Assembly: GCA_036351575.1 (NCBI GenBank)
Contig: JAZBPJ010000184.1
Coordinates: 1-6,158, forward strand
Source of the DNA: JABDPF01 sp036351575
Lineage (GTDB): Bacteria; Pseudomonadota; Gammaproteobacteria; Xanthomonadales; SZUA-36
Reading direction: 5' to 3'
Length of the DNA stretch: 6,158 bases
The position numbers and the translations under genes are program-made. This document shows positions 1-5,706 of the stretch, piece by piece. The notes beneath the pieces are model-generated. The model was not told the DNA's origin and did no database searches. It was given only the letters and a program-made list of their open reading frames with translations. The number at the start of each line of letters is the position of its first letter. The stretch's first letter is position 1.

Positions 1-2
1 AT

Positions 3-51
3 ATCCGGGATCTTCCTGACCGGCTGCAAGACCCCGGATCAAGCCCGGGGT
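3..51. repeat. composite palindromic extragenic repeat, cut by window edge
   Basis: Two overlapping inverted repeats are visible. Positions 3-14 pair with 28-39 (12-bp arms, one mismatch, 13-nt loop). Positions 31-37 pair perfectly with 45-51 (7-bp arms ACCCCGG/CCGGGGT, 7-nt loop). The two hairpins share positions 31-39, so they cannot form together. The CCCCGG-ATCAAG-CCGGGG core followed by TGACG looks like the short palindromic intergenic repeats that occur in many copies in some GC-rich proteobacteria; that likeness is from memory and not checked. No T-tract follows, so it is not a simple rho-independent terminator. The left boundary lies outside or at the window edge. Confidence 0.5.
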
Positions 52-107
52 GACGGCGATGGGGAAGTGCGTCATTCATGGGTGACGGGAATGTTGGGTT
101 CATCGGT

Positions 108-113
108 TAGTAT
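108..113 (+). promoter_or_regulatory. possible -10 element of hslR
   Basis: TAGTAT matches the sigma-70 -10 consensus at 4 of 6 positions and ends 6 nt before the hslR ATG. No good -35 hexamer sits at normal spacing; the nearest match, GTGACG at 82-87, is too far away at 20 nt. If used, transcription would start at or next to the start codon. Weak evidence. Confidence 0.25.
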
Positions 114-119
114 GACGCC

Positions 120-503
<384 letters not shown>

Positions 504-511
504 GTCGGCTT

Positions 512-532
512 GACGGGGTCTAGATCCCCATC
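512..532. repeat. small inverted repeat in the convergent hslR/DUF2788 junction
   Basis: GACGGGG (512-518) pairs with CCCCATC (526-532) with one mismatch and a 7-nt loop. It lies just after the hslR stop and covers the stop codon of the converging gene. No T-tract follows on either strand, so it is at best a weak bidirectional transcription barrier. Confidence 0.25.
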
Positions 533-729
533 GCCCACTTGATCAGGAACTTCGCGGTGAAGCTGAGCATGCCCAGCGCCAGCACCAGGAACAGCACGAA
601 GGTGCCGAGTTTGCCGGCCTTGGACTGCTTGGCCAGGTCCCAGACGATGAAGAGCATGTAGGCGATCAGCAGCCCCAGCCCCCAGGTCATCCCGAAATTC
701 GAGATCTGTTGTTCCGTCAGTCCAAACAT
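520..729 (-). CDS. small two-helix membrane protein, DUF2788 type
   Basis: A 69-residue hydrophobic protein. It has two predicted membrane segments, about residues 14-32 and 43-63, joined by a short basic loop (DLAKQSKAGKLG, 31-42). By the positive-inside rule the loop should be cytoplasmic and both ends periplasmic. The overall length, the hairpin layout and the SKAGK.GT loop recall DUF2788 proteins of Pseudomonas and relatives; this assignment is by memory of the family, and its function is unknown. The start is the first ATG, which gives a plausible short amphipathic N terminus; no strong ribosome binding site is seen. It lies 120 bp downstream of mutS on the same strand and could be read from the mutS transcript. 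It converges on hslR with only 16 bp between the stops. Confidence 0.75.
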   Translation of the reverse strand: MFGLTEQQISNFGMTWGLGLLIAYMLFIVWDLAKQSKAGKLGTFVLFLVLALGMLSFTAKFLIKWAMGI

Positions 730-763
730 CGTCTACTCAGCCGGCCGTCGCAACGCCGCTTTT

Positions 764-771
764 TGACGTCA
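764..771. repeat. 8-bp perfect palindrome in the mutS-DUF2788 spacer
   Basis: TGACGTCA is a perfect palindrome 35 bp before the start of the DUF2788-type gene. It could be a protein-binding half-site pair or chance. No -10/-35 pair that I trust lies around it. Confidence 0.2.
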
Positions 772-776
772 CATTG

Positions 777-809
777 AAAAATCATGGCGGGGCCGGGTTT
801 CAAACCGGC
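777..809 (-). terminator. weak terminator candidate downstream of mutS
   Basis: On the minus strand, 41 bp past the mutS stop, GCCGG (809-805) and CCGGC (796-792) form a stem that can be lengthened through a TT/AA pair with one bulge. A TTTTT run follows only at 781-777, about 10 nt after the stem, which is far for a classic intrinsic terminator. It may reduce read-through from mutS into the DUF2788-type gene. The rest of the 730-849 spacer shows nothing recognisable apart from the TGACGTCA palindrome. Confidence 0.3.
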
Positions 810-849
810 TGAAAAGCTTCAACCGCCGTCATCAGAAAATGGGGACTGG

Positions 850-3435
850 CTAAAGTTCCTTCAACTCGTACAGCAGGGCCAGCGCTTCGCGCGGGGAGAG
901 CGTGTCGGGGTCGATGGCTTCGAGCTTTTCGCGCAGCGCGTTTTCGCGTTCTTCCTCTTCGACCGCGTGCTCGTCGTAAACGCCCTGGTCGAACAGCCCC
1001 AGTTGCGGGCCGTCCATGCGCTGCTGCTGCTCCAGCAGGGCCAGGTGCTTGCGCGCCTGTTTCAGCACCGCGGGCGGCACGCCGGCCAGCGCCGCCACCT
1101 GCAGGCCGTAACTCTGGCTGGCGGGCCCGCGCTCGACCGCGTGCAGGAACACGATGCGGTCCTTGTGCTCGACCGCCCGCAGGTGCACGTTGGCCACCGA
1201 GGGTTCTTTCTCCTCGAGCTTAGTCAGCTCGAAATAGTGCGTGGCGAACAGCGTGTAGGCGCCCACGCGCCGGGCCAGGTACACCGCGCTGGCCCAGGCC
1301 AGGGCCAGGCCGTCGTAGGTACTGGTGCCGCGGCCGATCTCGTCCATCAGCACCAGGCTGCGGCTGGTCGCGTTGTGCAGGATGTTGGCGGTCTCCGACA
1401 TCTCGACCATGAAGGTGGAGCGGCCGCGCGCCAGGTCGTCACCGGCGCCGATGCGGGTGAAGATCCGGTCGATCGGGCCGATCCGCGCCGCCGCGGCCGG
1501 CACCCAGCTGCCGGCGTGCGCCAGCAGGACGATCAGCGCGGCCTGCCGCATGTAGGTCGACTTGCCGCCCATGTTCGGCCCCGTGATGATCAGCATGCGG
1601 GTCTCTTCGTCCAGCGTCGTGTCGTTGGGCGTGAACGGCTCGTCCTGCACCTGCTCGACTACCGGGTGGCGGCCGCCGCGGATGTGCAGGCCTTCCTCGT
1701 CGACCAGTTCGGGGCACACCAGGTTGAGCCGGCCGGCGCGCTCGGCGAAGGCGCACAGCACGTCCAGGCGGGCCAGGCCGGCGGCCATCTCCTGCAGCGG
1801 GCCGATGCGGTCCAGCAGCCGCTCCAGCAGCTCCGCGTACAGCTGCTTCTCGCGGGCCAGGGCGCGCTCGCGGCTGGACAGCACCTGGTCTTCGAAAACC
1901 TTCAGCTCCTCGGTGATGTAGCGCTCCGCGGACTTCAGCGTCTGGCGGCGGGTGTAGGCGTCGGGCACCAGCTGCGTGTGCGTGTGCGTGACCTCGATGA
2001 AGTAGCCATGCACGCGGTTGTAGCCCACTTTCAGGCTGGAAATGCCGGTTTTTTCCCTTTGCTCCTGCTCGTAGTTCAGCAGGAACTCGCCGGCGTTCTC
2101 CGACAGCGCCCGCAGTTTATCGAGTTCCTCGTCGTAGCCGCCTCGAATGACGCCGCCGTCGCGGATCAGCACGGGCGGCTCGTCGATGACGGCTTTTTTC
2201 AGCAGTTCGTGCACGTCCGGGAACTCGGCCAGGGTATCGACAGCTGCCCTGAGCTCGGTATCGGCCGCCGCGGTGATGGCGTTCAGGCGCGGCAGCGCGG
2301 CCAGCGCGTGGCGCAGCGTGGTCAGGTCCCTGGGCCGCGCCGACTTCAGCGCGACGCGCGACAGGATGCGCTCGGCATCGCCCACGCCGCGCAGTTCGTC
2401 GCGGTAGGGCTCGCAGGCGTGGCCGGCCAGCAGGGCGCCGACCGCCGCGTGCCGGCGCGCCAGGCGCTCGCGGCTGCGCAGCGGGTTGCCGATCCAGCGG
2501 CGCAGCAGGCGGCCGCCCATCGCGGTGACCGAGCTGTCCATGATGCCGACCAGCGTGTGCCGGTCCTCGCCGCCCATGCTGGTCTCGATTTCCAGGTTGC
2601 GGCGGCTGATCGCGTCCAGGTGCAGGAATTCGCCGGCCTGCTCGACCTGCACGCCCTGCAGGTGGGGCAGGGCGGTACGCTGGGTCTCCTGCAGGTACTC
2701 CAGCAGCACGCCGGCGGCGCTGACGGCCAGCGGCCGGTTTTCGAGACCGAAGCCGGCGAGGTCGGCGGTGCCGAACTGCTCGCGCAGCAGTTTTTCGCAG
2801 GTTTCCGCTTCGAACTTCCAGGGCGCGCGTTTTTTTATGCCGCGGCTTTTTTTTACGTCGAATTCGCTGCTTTCGTCCACCAGCAGTTCCGCCGGCTGGA
2901 GCCGCTCGACCTGGGCGTCGACCTCTTCGGCCGTGTCCAGTTCGCGCACCCGGAAACGGCCGGAGGCCAGTTCCAGCCAGGCCATCGCATAGCGGCCGTC
3001 AGCCACGGCCAGCGCGGCCAGCAGGTTTTCGCGGCGCGATTCCAGCAGGGCTTCCTCGGTGATGGTGCCGGGCGTGACCACGCGCACCACCTTGCGCTCG
3101 ACCAGCCCCTTGCCCGGCTTGACCTCGCCGACCTGCTCGCAGATCGCGGCAGATTCACCCAGCCGCACCAGCCGGGCCAGGTAGTTGTCCAGCGCGTGGT
3201 GCGGCACCCCGGCCATCGGGATCGGGGCGCCGCCGGACTCGCCGCGGGTGGTCAGCGTGATGTCCAGCAGCTTCGCGGCCCGGCGCGCATCGTCGTAAAA
3301 AAGCTCGTAGAAATCACCCATGCGGAACAGCAGCAGGGTGTCCGGAAAATCCGCCTTGACGCCGAAATACTGCTGCATCAGCGGCGTGTGCGTTGCTTTT
3401 CCGGCTTTGGCTTTGGACGCGGCGGGCGGTGACAT
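850..3435 (-). CDS. mutS: DNA mismatch repair protein MutS
   Basis: 861 residues, full length (E. coli 853). MutS recognises mismatches and small loops and recruits MutL. The mismatch-binding Phe-X-Glu motif is present in GDFYELF (F42, E44). The Walker A motif GPNMGGKS is at 619-626 with K625. Walker B LMDE has D698 and E699, followed by the GRGTSTYDG signature and FATHYFEL. All are five residues later than in E. coli because of a Lys/Ala-rich N-terminal extension. QLGLF at 811-815 fits the beta-clamp binding consensus, and the final LSPREALALLYELKEL matches the C-terminal tetramerisation helices. ATG at 3435 is the only start that keeps the full mismatch-binding domain with a normal N terminus; no Shine-Dalgarno sequence precedes it. 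Oddities are two A-tracts at residues 194-202 in the connector domain and a hexanucleotide repeat encoding THTHT near residue 485. Divergent from pncC. Confidence 0.98.
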   Translation of the reverse strand: MSPPAASKAKAGKATHTPLMQQYFGVKADFPDTLLLFRMGDFYELFYDDARRAAKLLDITLTTRGESGGAPIPMAGVPHHALDNYLARLVRLGESAAICEQVGEVKPGKGLVERKVVRVVTPGTITEEALLESRRENLLAALAVADGRYAMAWLELASGRFRVRELDTAEEVDAQVERLQPAELLVDESSEFDVKKSRGIKKRAPWKFEAETCEKLLREQFGTADLAGFGLENRPLAVSAAGVLLEYLQETQRTALPHLQGVQVEQAGEFLHLDAISRRNLEIETSMGGEDRHTLVGIMDSSVTAMGGRLLRRWIGNPLRSRERLARRHAAVGALLAGHACEPYRDELRGVGDAERILSRVALKSARPRDLTTLRHALAALPRLNAITAAADTELRAAVDTLAEFPDVHELLKKAVIDEPPVLIRDGGVIRGGYDEELDKLRALSENAGEFLLNYEQEQREKTGISSLKVGYNRVHGYFIEVTHTHTQLVPDAYTRRQTLKSAERYITEELKVFEDQVLSSRERALAREKQLYAELLERLLDRIGPLQEMAAGLARLDVLCAFAERAGRLNLVCPELVDEEGLHIRGGRHPVVEQVQDEPFTPNDTTLDEETRMLIITGPNMGGKSTYMRQAALIVLLAHAGSWVPAAAARIGPIDRIFTRIGAGDDLARGRSTFMVEMSETANILHNATSRSLVLMDEIGRGTSTYDGLALAWASAVYLARRVGAYTLFATHYFELTKLEEKEPSVANVHLRAVEHKDRIVFLHAVERGPASQSYGLQVAALAGVPPAVLKQARKHLALLEQQQRMDGPQLGLFDQGVYDEHAVEEEERENALREKLEAIDPDTLSPREALALLYELKEL
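1974..1990 (-). repeat. hexanucleotide tandem repeat inside mutS
   Basis: GCGTGT occurs twice in full plus five more bases (2.8 units). On the coding strand it encodes alternating Thr and His (residues 483-487), in a stretch where E. coli MutS has no such repeat. Gain or loss of a unit would keep the reading frame and change the protein by two residues. Confidence 0.6.
2830..2854 (-). repeat. paired A-tracts (A7 and A8) inside mutS
   Basis: On the coding strand an A8 run (2854-2847) and an A7 run (2836-2830) lie 10 bases apart. They encode V-KK-SRG-I-KK (residues 194-202) with AAA lysine codons and an ATA isoleucine codon that are unusual for this GC-rich gene. The aligned E. coli segment has Arg-rich GRRGLRRR, so the basic character is conserved while the codons are not. 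Confidence 0.8.
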
Positions 3436-3442
3436 CCGCTGA

Positions 3443-3471
3443 AGTGTATCGTAATGTCAGGGTGCGCCCAA
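3443..3471 (-). promoter_or_regulatory. possible mutS promoter in the divergent spacer
   Basis: On the minus strand TTGGGC (3471-3466) and TACACT (3448-3443) are separated by 17 nt, matching consensus at 3 and 4 of 6 positions. The -10-like element ends 7 nt before the mutS ATG, which would leave almost no leader; no Shine-Dalgarno sequence is present. The same 68-bp spacer (3436-3503) must also carry any promoter for pncC. For that strand only weak -10-like hexamers are seen, such as TATCGT and CGTAAT near 3447-3454. Confidence 0.3.
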
Positions 3472-3503
3472 AACAGAAAACCGAAACGAGGCCCGATGCC
3501 CCG

Positions 3504-3998
3504 ATGAACGACCGAACGAGCGACTCGGCCCTGGCGAAAACCGTCGCCGGCCTGTCCGAAAAACTGCTGCGACGCCGCCTGTCGCTGGCCACCGCCGAGT
3601 CCTGCACCGGCGGCTGGATCGCCAAGTGCTGCACCGACCGGGCCGGCAGTTCGGCCTGGTTCGAGCGCGGCTTCGTGACCTACAGCAACGCGGCGAAGCA
3701 CGACCTGCTCGGTGTCGATGCGCAGGTCCTCGAGCAAGCCGGCGCGGTGAGCGAGATCGTCGCGCGGCAGATGGCGGCAGGGGCCGTCAGCCGCTCCGCC
3801 GCGGATGTTTCCGTGGCCGTGACCGGCATCGCCGGCCCGGACGGCGGCAGCGCGGACAAGCCGGTCGGCACGGTCTGGTTCGGCTGGTCGCTCAAAGGCG
3901 CGGTCAGCACGGACTGCCGCGTGTTCGATGGCGACCGCGACAGCGTGCGCCGCCAGGCCGTCGCGCACGCCCTGGGCGGGCTGATCGACCGCCTGTGA
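3504..3998 (+). CDS. pncC: nicotinamide-nucleotide amidohydrolase PncC (CinA C-terminal type)
   Basis: 164 residues, the size of the stand-alone E. coli PncC (about 165). It lacks the N-terminal MocF/CinA domain of longer CinA proteins. Conserved blocks are TAESCTGGW near residue 30, AGSSAWFERGFVTYSN, the GAVSE segment, SVAVTGIAGPDGGS..KPVGTVWFG, and FDGDRD.VRRQA near the end. Family knowledge: the enzyme deamidates NMN to NaMN and ammonia in the cytoplasm, recycling the NMN released by NAD-dependent DNA ligase. The ATG at 3504 gives the E. coli-like N terminus; a longer in-frame start at 3393 would run through the divergent spacer into mutS and is not favoured. A modest Shine-Dalgarno-like CGAGG lies at 3487-3491, rather far from the ATG. 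The gene overlaps thpR by 4 bases and stands upstream of recA, as in other Gammaproteobacteria. Confidence 0.95.
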   Translation: MNDRTSDSALAKTVAGLSEKLLRRRLSLATAESCTGGWIAKCCTDRAGSSAWFERGFVTYSNAAKHDLLGVDAQVLEQAGAVSEIVARQMAAGAVSRSAADVSVAVTGIAGPDGGSADKPVGTVWFGWSLKGAVSTDCRVFDGDRDSVRRQAVAHALGGLIDRL

Positions 3999-4522
3999 GC
4001 CGCCCGGCGCGCAAACGCCTGTTTTTTGCGCTGAACCCGGACGCCGGCGTTCGCGAGCAGGTCGCCGCGCTGCAGCGATCCTGCGGCGTCGAGGGCCGCG
4101 CGGTGCCGCCGGCCAACTTCCACGTCACGCTGGCCTTCCTCGGCATGCAGGACGCGGCCGTCATTCCGGCCGTGCGCGCCATCGCCTCCGGCCTGCATTT
4201 CGAGCCCTGCACGGTCGCGCTCGACCAGCTCGGCTGCTTTCGGCGCGCCGGCGTGCTGTGGCTGGGCGCCGGCACGGTTCCGGCCCGCCTGCACGGCTTC
4301 CAGGCCCGCCTCGTCGAAGCCCTGCAGGACGCCGCAATCGGGCACGACCCCAAGCCCTGGAAACTGCACCTGACGCTTTATCGCAAAATGAGAACGCCGC
4401 CCCCGACAATGGATTTCGAAGCAATCAGGTGGCGCCTCTCGGGCTTCAGCCTGGTTGAGTCGGTCAGCGTCAACCGCGGTGTCGAGTACCACGATATCGC
4501 GCAATGGGGCGGCGGCGAATAG
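3995..4522 (+). CDS. thpR: RNA 2',3'-cyclic phosphodiesterase / 2'-5' RNA ligase, ThpR (LigT) family
   Basis: 175 residues, a normal length for the family. Both signature motifs of the 2H phosphoesterase fold are present: HVTLAFLG with H43 and T45, and HLTLYRK with H125 and T127. The N terminus KRLFFALNPD matches the usual LFFAL beta strand. Family knowledge: members hydrolyse 2',3'-cyclic phosphate RNA ends and can reversibly join tRNA halves through 2'-5' bonds in vitro; the cellular role is unclear. The start is the GTG at 3995, overlapping the pncC stop (GTGA), which points to translational coupling; no other start gives the correct N terminus, since reading further upstream lies out of frame inside pncC. 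No terminator is seen after the stop, so transcripts may continue into recA. Confidence 0.93.
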   Translation: MSRPARKRLFFALNPDAGVREQVAALQRSCGVEGRAVPPANFHVTLAFLGMQDAAVIPAVRAIASGLHFEPCTVALDQLGCFRRAGVLWLGAGTVPARLHGFQARLVEALQDAAIGHDPKPWKLHLTLYRKMRTPPPTMDFEAIRWRLSGFSLVESVSVNRGVEYHDIAQWGGGE

Positions 4523-4572
4523 GACAAGCGCCACGGCCGGTGTAGGAAATAATCGTGTGCCCGGAAGCGGGG

Positions 4573-4602
4573 CTGAAGCGCCTCGCGGGGCTGTGTCATA
4601 AT
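4573..4602 (+). promoter_or_regulatory. probable recA promoter
   Basis: CATAAT at 4597-4602 matches the -10 consensus at 5 of 6 positions and is preceded by TG one base away (extended -10). A partial -35, CTGAAG at 4573-4578, lies 18 nt upstream. Transcription should start near 4609, leaving a leader of roughly 64 nt. A second -10-like AATAAT at 4548-4553 has no matching -35. I find no CTGT-N8-ACAG SOS box; only a CTGT half-site at 4591-4594 is present. Confidence 0.5.
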
Positions 4603-4613
4603 TGCGTGCAATT
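4600..4613. promoter_or_regulatory. palindrome overlapping the recA -10 and start region
   Basis: AATTGC-GT-GCAATT is a perfect inverted repeat with 6-bp arms. It overlaps the end of the predicted -10 element and the expected transcription start, the place where a repressor such as LexA would act. It does not match the E. coli, Xanthomonas, alphaproteobacterial or Gram-positive LexA motifs that I know, so its role as an operator is inference. Confidence 0.3.
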
Positions 4614-4614
4614 C

Positions 4615-4640
4615 GCGCCCGGGGCCGTCCCGGCCCGCGC
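4615..4640 (+). promoter_or_regulatory. GC-rich stem-loop in the recA leader
   Basis: GCGC (4615-4618) pairs with GCGC (4637-4640), and GGGCC (4622-4626) pairs with GGCCC (4632-4636), with a 3-nt bulge (4619-4621) and a 5-nt loop. It lies between the likely transcription start and an A-rich stretch before the ribosome binding site. There is no T-tract, so it is not a terminator; it could stabilise the mRNA 5' end or be incidental to GC-rich sequence. Confidence 0.4.
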
Positions 4641-4662
4641 TGAAAATAACGCCGAACGAAAC

Positions 4663-4666
4663 GGAG
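4663..4666 (+). promoter_or_regulatory. recA ribosome binding site
   Basis: GGAG, 6 nt before the recA ATG, within GGAGAGGA and preceded by an A-rich stretch. This is the only clear Shine-Dalgarno sequence among the start sites of the window, consistent with high recA expression, and it fixes the start codon. Confidence 0.8.
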
Positions 4667-4672
4667 AGGAAC

Positions 4673-5704
4673 ATGGACAACAACCGGAAACAGGCACTGG
4701 CATCGGCCCTGCAGCAGATCGAACGCCAGTTTGGAAAAGGCGCGATCATGCGCATGGGCGACGGCACGGCGGCGGAAGGCATCGGCGTGGTTCCGACCGG
4801 CTCGCTGACGCTGGACATGGCGCTGGGTATCGGCGGCCTGCCCCGGGGGCGCGTGGTCGAGATTTACGGGCCGGAGTCCAGCGGCAAGACCACCATGACC
4901 CTGCACGCGATCGCCGAATGCCAGAAGATGGGCGGGACGACCGCCTTCGTGGACGCCGAGCATGCACTGGACCCGCTGTATGCCGAGAAGCTGGGCGTCA
5001 ACGTCGAGGACCTGCTGGTATCCCAGCCGGACACCGGCGAGCAGGCCCTGGAAATCACCGACATGCTGGTGCGCTCGGGCGCGGTGGACATGGTGGTGGT
5101 CGACTCGGTGGCCGCGCTGACGCCCAAGGCCGAGATCGAGGGCGACATGGGCGATTCGCACGTCGGCCTGCAGGCGCGGTTGATGTCGCAGGCCCTGCGC
5201 AAGCTCACCGGCAACATCAAGCGTTCCAACTGCATGGTCGTTTTCATCAACCAGATCCGCATGAAGATCGGCGTGATGTTCGGCAGCCCGGAAACCACCA
5301 CCGGCGGCAACGCGCTGAAGTTCTACGCCTCCGTGCGCCTGGACATCCGCCGCATCGGCGCGCTGAAGAAGGGCGACGAAGTGGTCGGCAACCAGACCCG
5401 CGTGAAGGTGGTGAAGAACAAGCTGGCGCCCCCGTTCAAGCAGGCCGAGTTCGAAATCCTCTACGGCGAGGGCATTTCCCGCGAAGGCGAGCTCATCGAG
5501 CTGGGCGTCAAGCACGGCATCGTCGACAAGTCCGGCGCCTGGTACAGCTACAACGGCGACCGCATCGGCCAGGGCAAGGAAAATGTGCGCCAGTTCCTCA
5601 AGGACAACCCGGAAACGGCGGACGAGATCGATAAGAAACTCCGCGCCGAGCTGATGCCCGAAAAGGCCCCGCGCCCCGCGCCTGAAGCACCTGCCGTCGA
5701 CTGA
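4673..5704 (+). CDS. recA: recombinase RecA
   Basis: 343 residues, complete. RecA forms ATP-dependent filaments on single-stranded DNA, exchanges strands, and stimulates LexA self-cleavage. Residue numbering coincides with E. coli: Walker A GPESSGKT at 66-73 (K72), catalytic E96 in FVDAEHALDP, Walker B VVVDS with D144 and S145, and the L2 DNA-binding loop around FINQIRMKIGVMFGSPETTTGG. The short N-terminal polymerisation helix (DNNRKQALASALQQIERQFGK) is present. The core is uninterrupted, with no intein. The last ~17 residues are Pro/Ala-rich with only three acidic and two basic residues, much less acidic than the E. coli tail. A strong ribosome binding site and own promoter precede it; recX follows after 2 bases. 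No canonical SOS box is visible, so the mode of DNA-damage control is open. Confidence 0.99.
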   Translation: MDNNRKQALASALQQIERQFGKGAIMRMGDGTAAEGIGVVPTGSLTLDMALGIGGLPRGRVVEIYGPESSGKTTMTLHAIAECQKMGGTTAFVDAEHALDPLYAEKLGVNVEDLLVSQPDTGEQALEITDMLVRSGAVDMVVVDSVAALTPKAEIEGDMGDSHVGLQARLMSQALRKLTGNIKRSNCMVVFINQIRMKIGVMFGSPETTTGGNALKFYASVRLDIRRIGALKKGDEVVGNQTRVKVVKNKLAPPFKQAEFEILYGEGISREGELIELGVKHGIVDKSGAWYSYNGDRIGQGKENVRQFLKDNPETADEIDKKLRAELMPEKAPRPAPEAPAVD

Positions 5705-5706
5705 GC

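Noticed and set aside
784..3432. 882-codon open frame on the plus strand opposite mutS
   Set aside because: It mirrors mutS codon by codon in a GC-rich gene where antisense stops are rare. The product is a low-complexity Gln/Val/Ala/Arg/His mix with no recognisable domain, and mutS is unmistakable on the other strand.
3393..3503. N-terminal extension of PncC from the ATG at 3393
   Set aside because: It would overlap the start of mutS and cover the divergent promoter region. The extra 37 residues have no counterpart in PncC, and the protein from 3504 already has the normal length.
4559..4573. Hairpin after thpR as a terminator
   Set aside because: The stem is only four base pairs plus a mismatch and no T-tract follows.
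4591..4606. E. coli-type SOS box at the recA promoter
   Set aside because: Only the left CTGT half matches; the expected right half reads TGCG instead of ACAG.
3680..5515. 611-codon open frame on the minus strand across pncC, thpR, the recA promoter and recA
   Set aside because: It runs antisense through three recognised genes and a promoter region, with a composition typical of a GC-rich shadow frame and no family resemblance.
4555..5634. 359-codon plus-strand frame overlapping recA in another phase
   Set aside because: Its product is Arg/Gly/Ala-rich low-complexity sequence, a shadow of recA.
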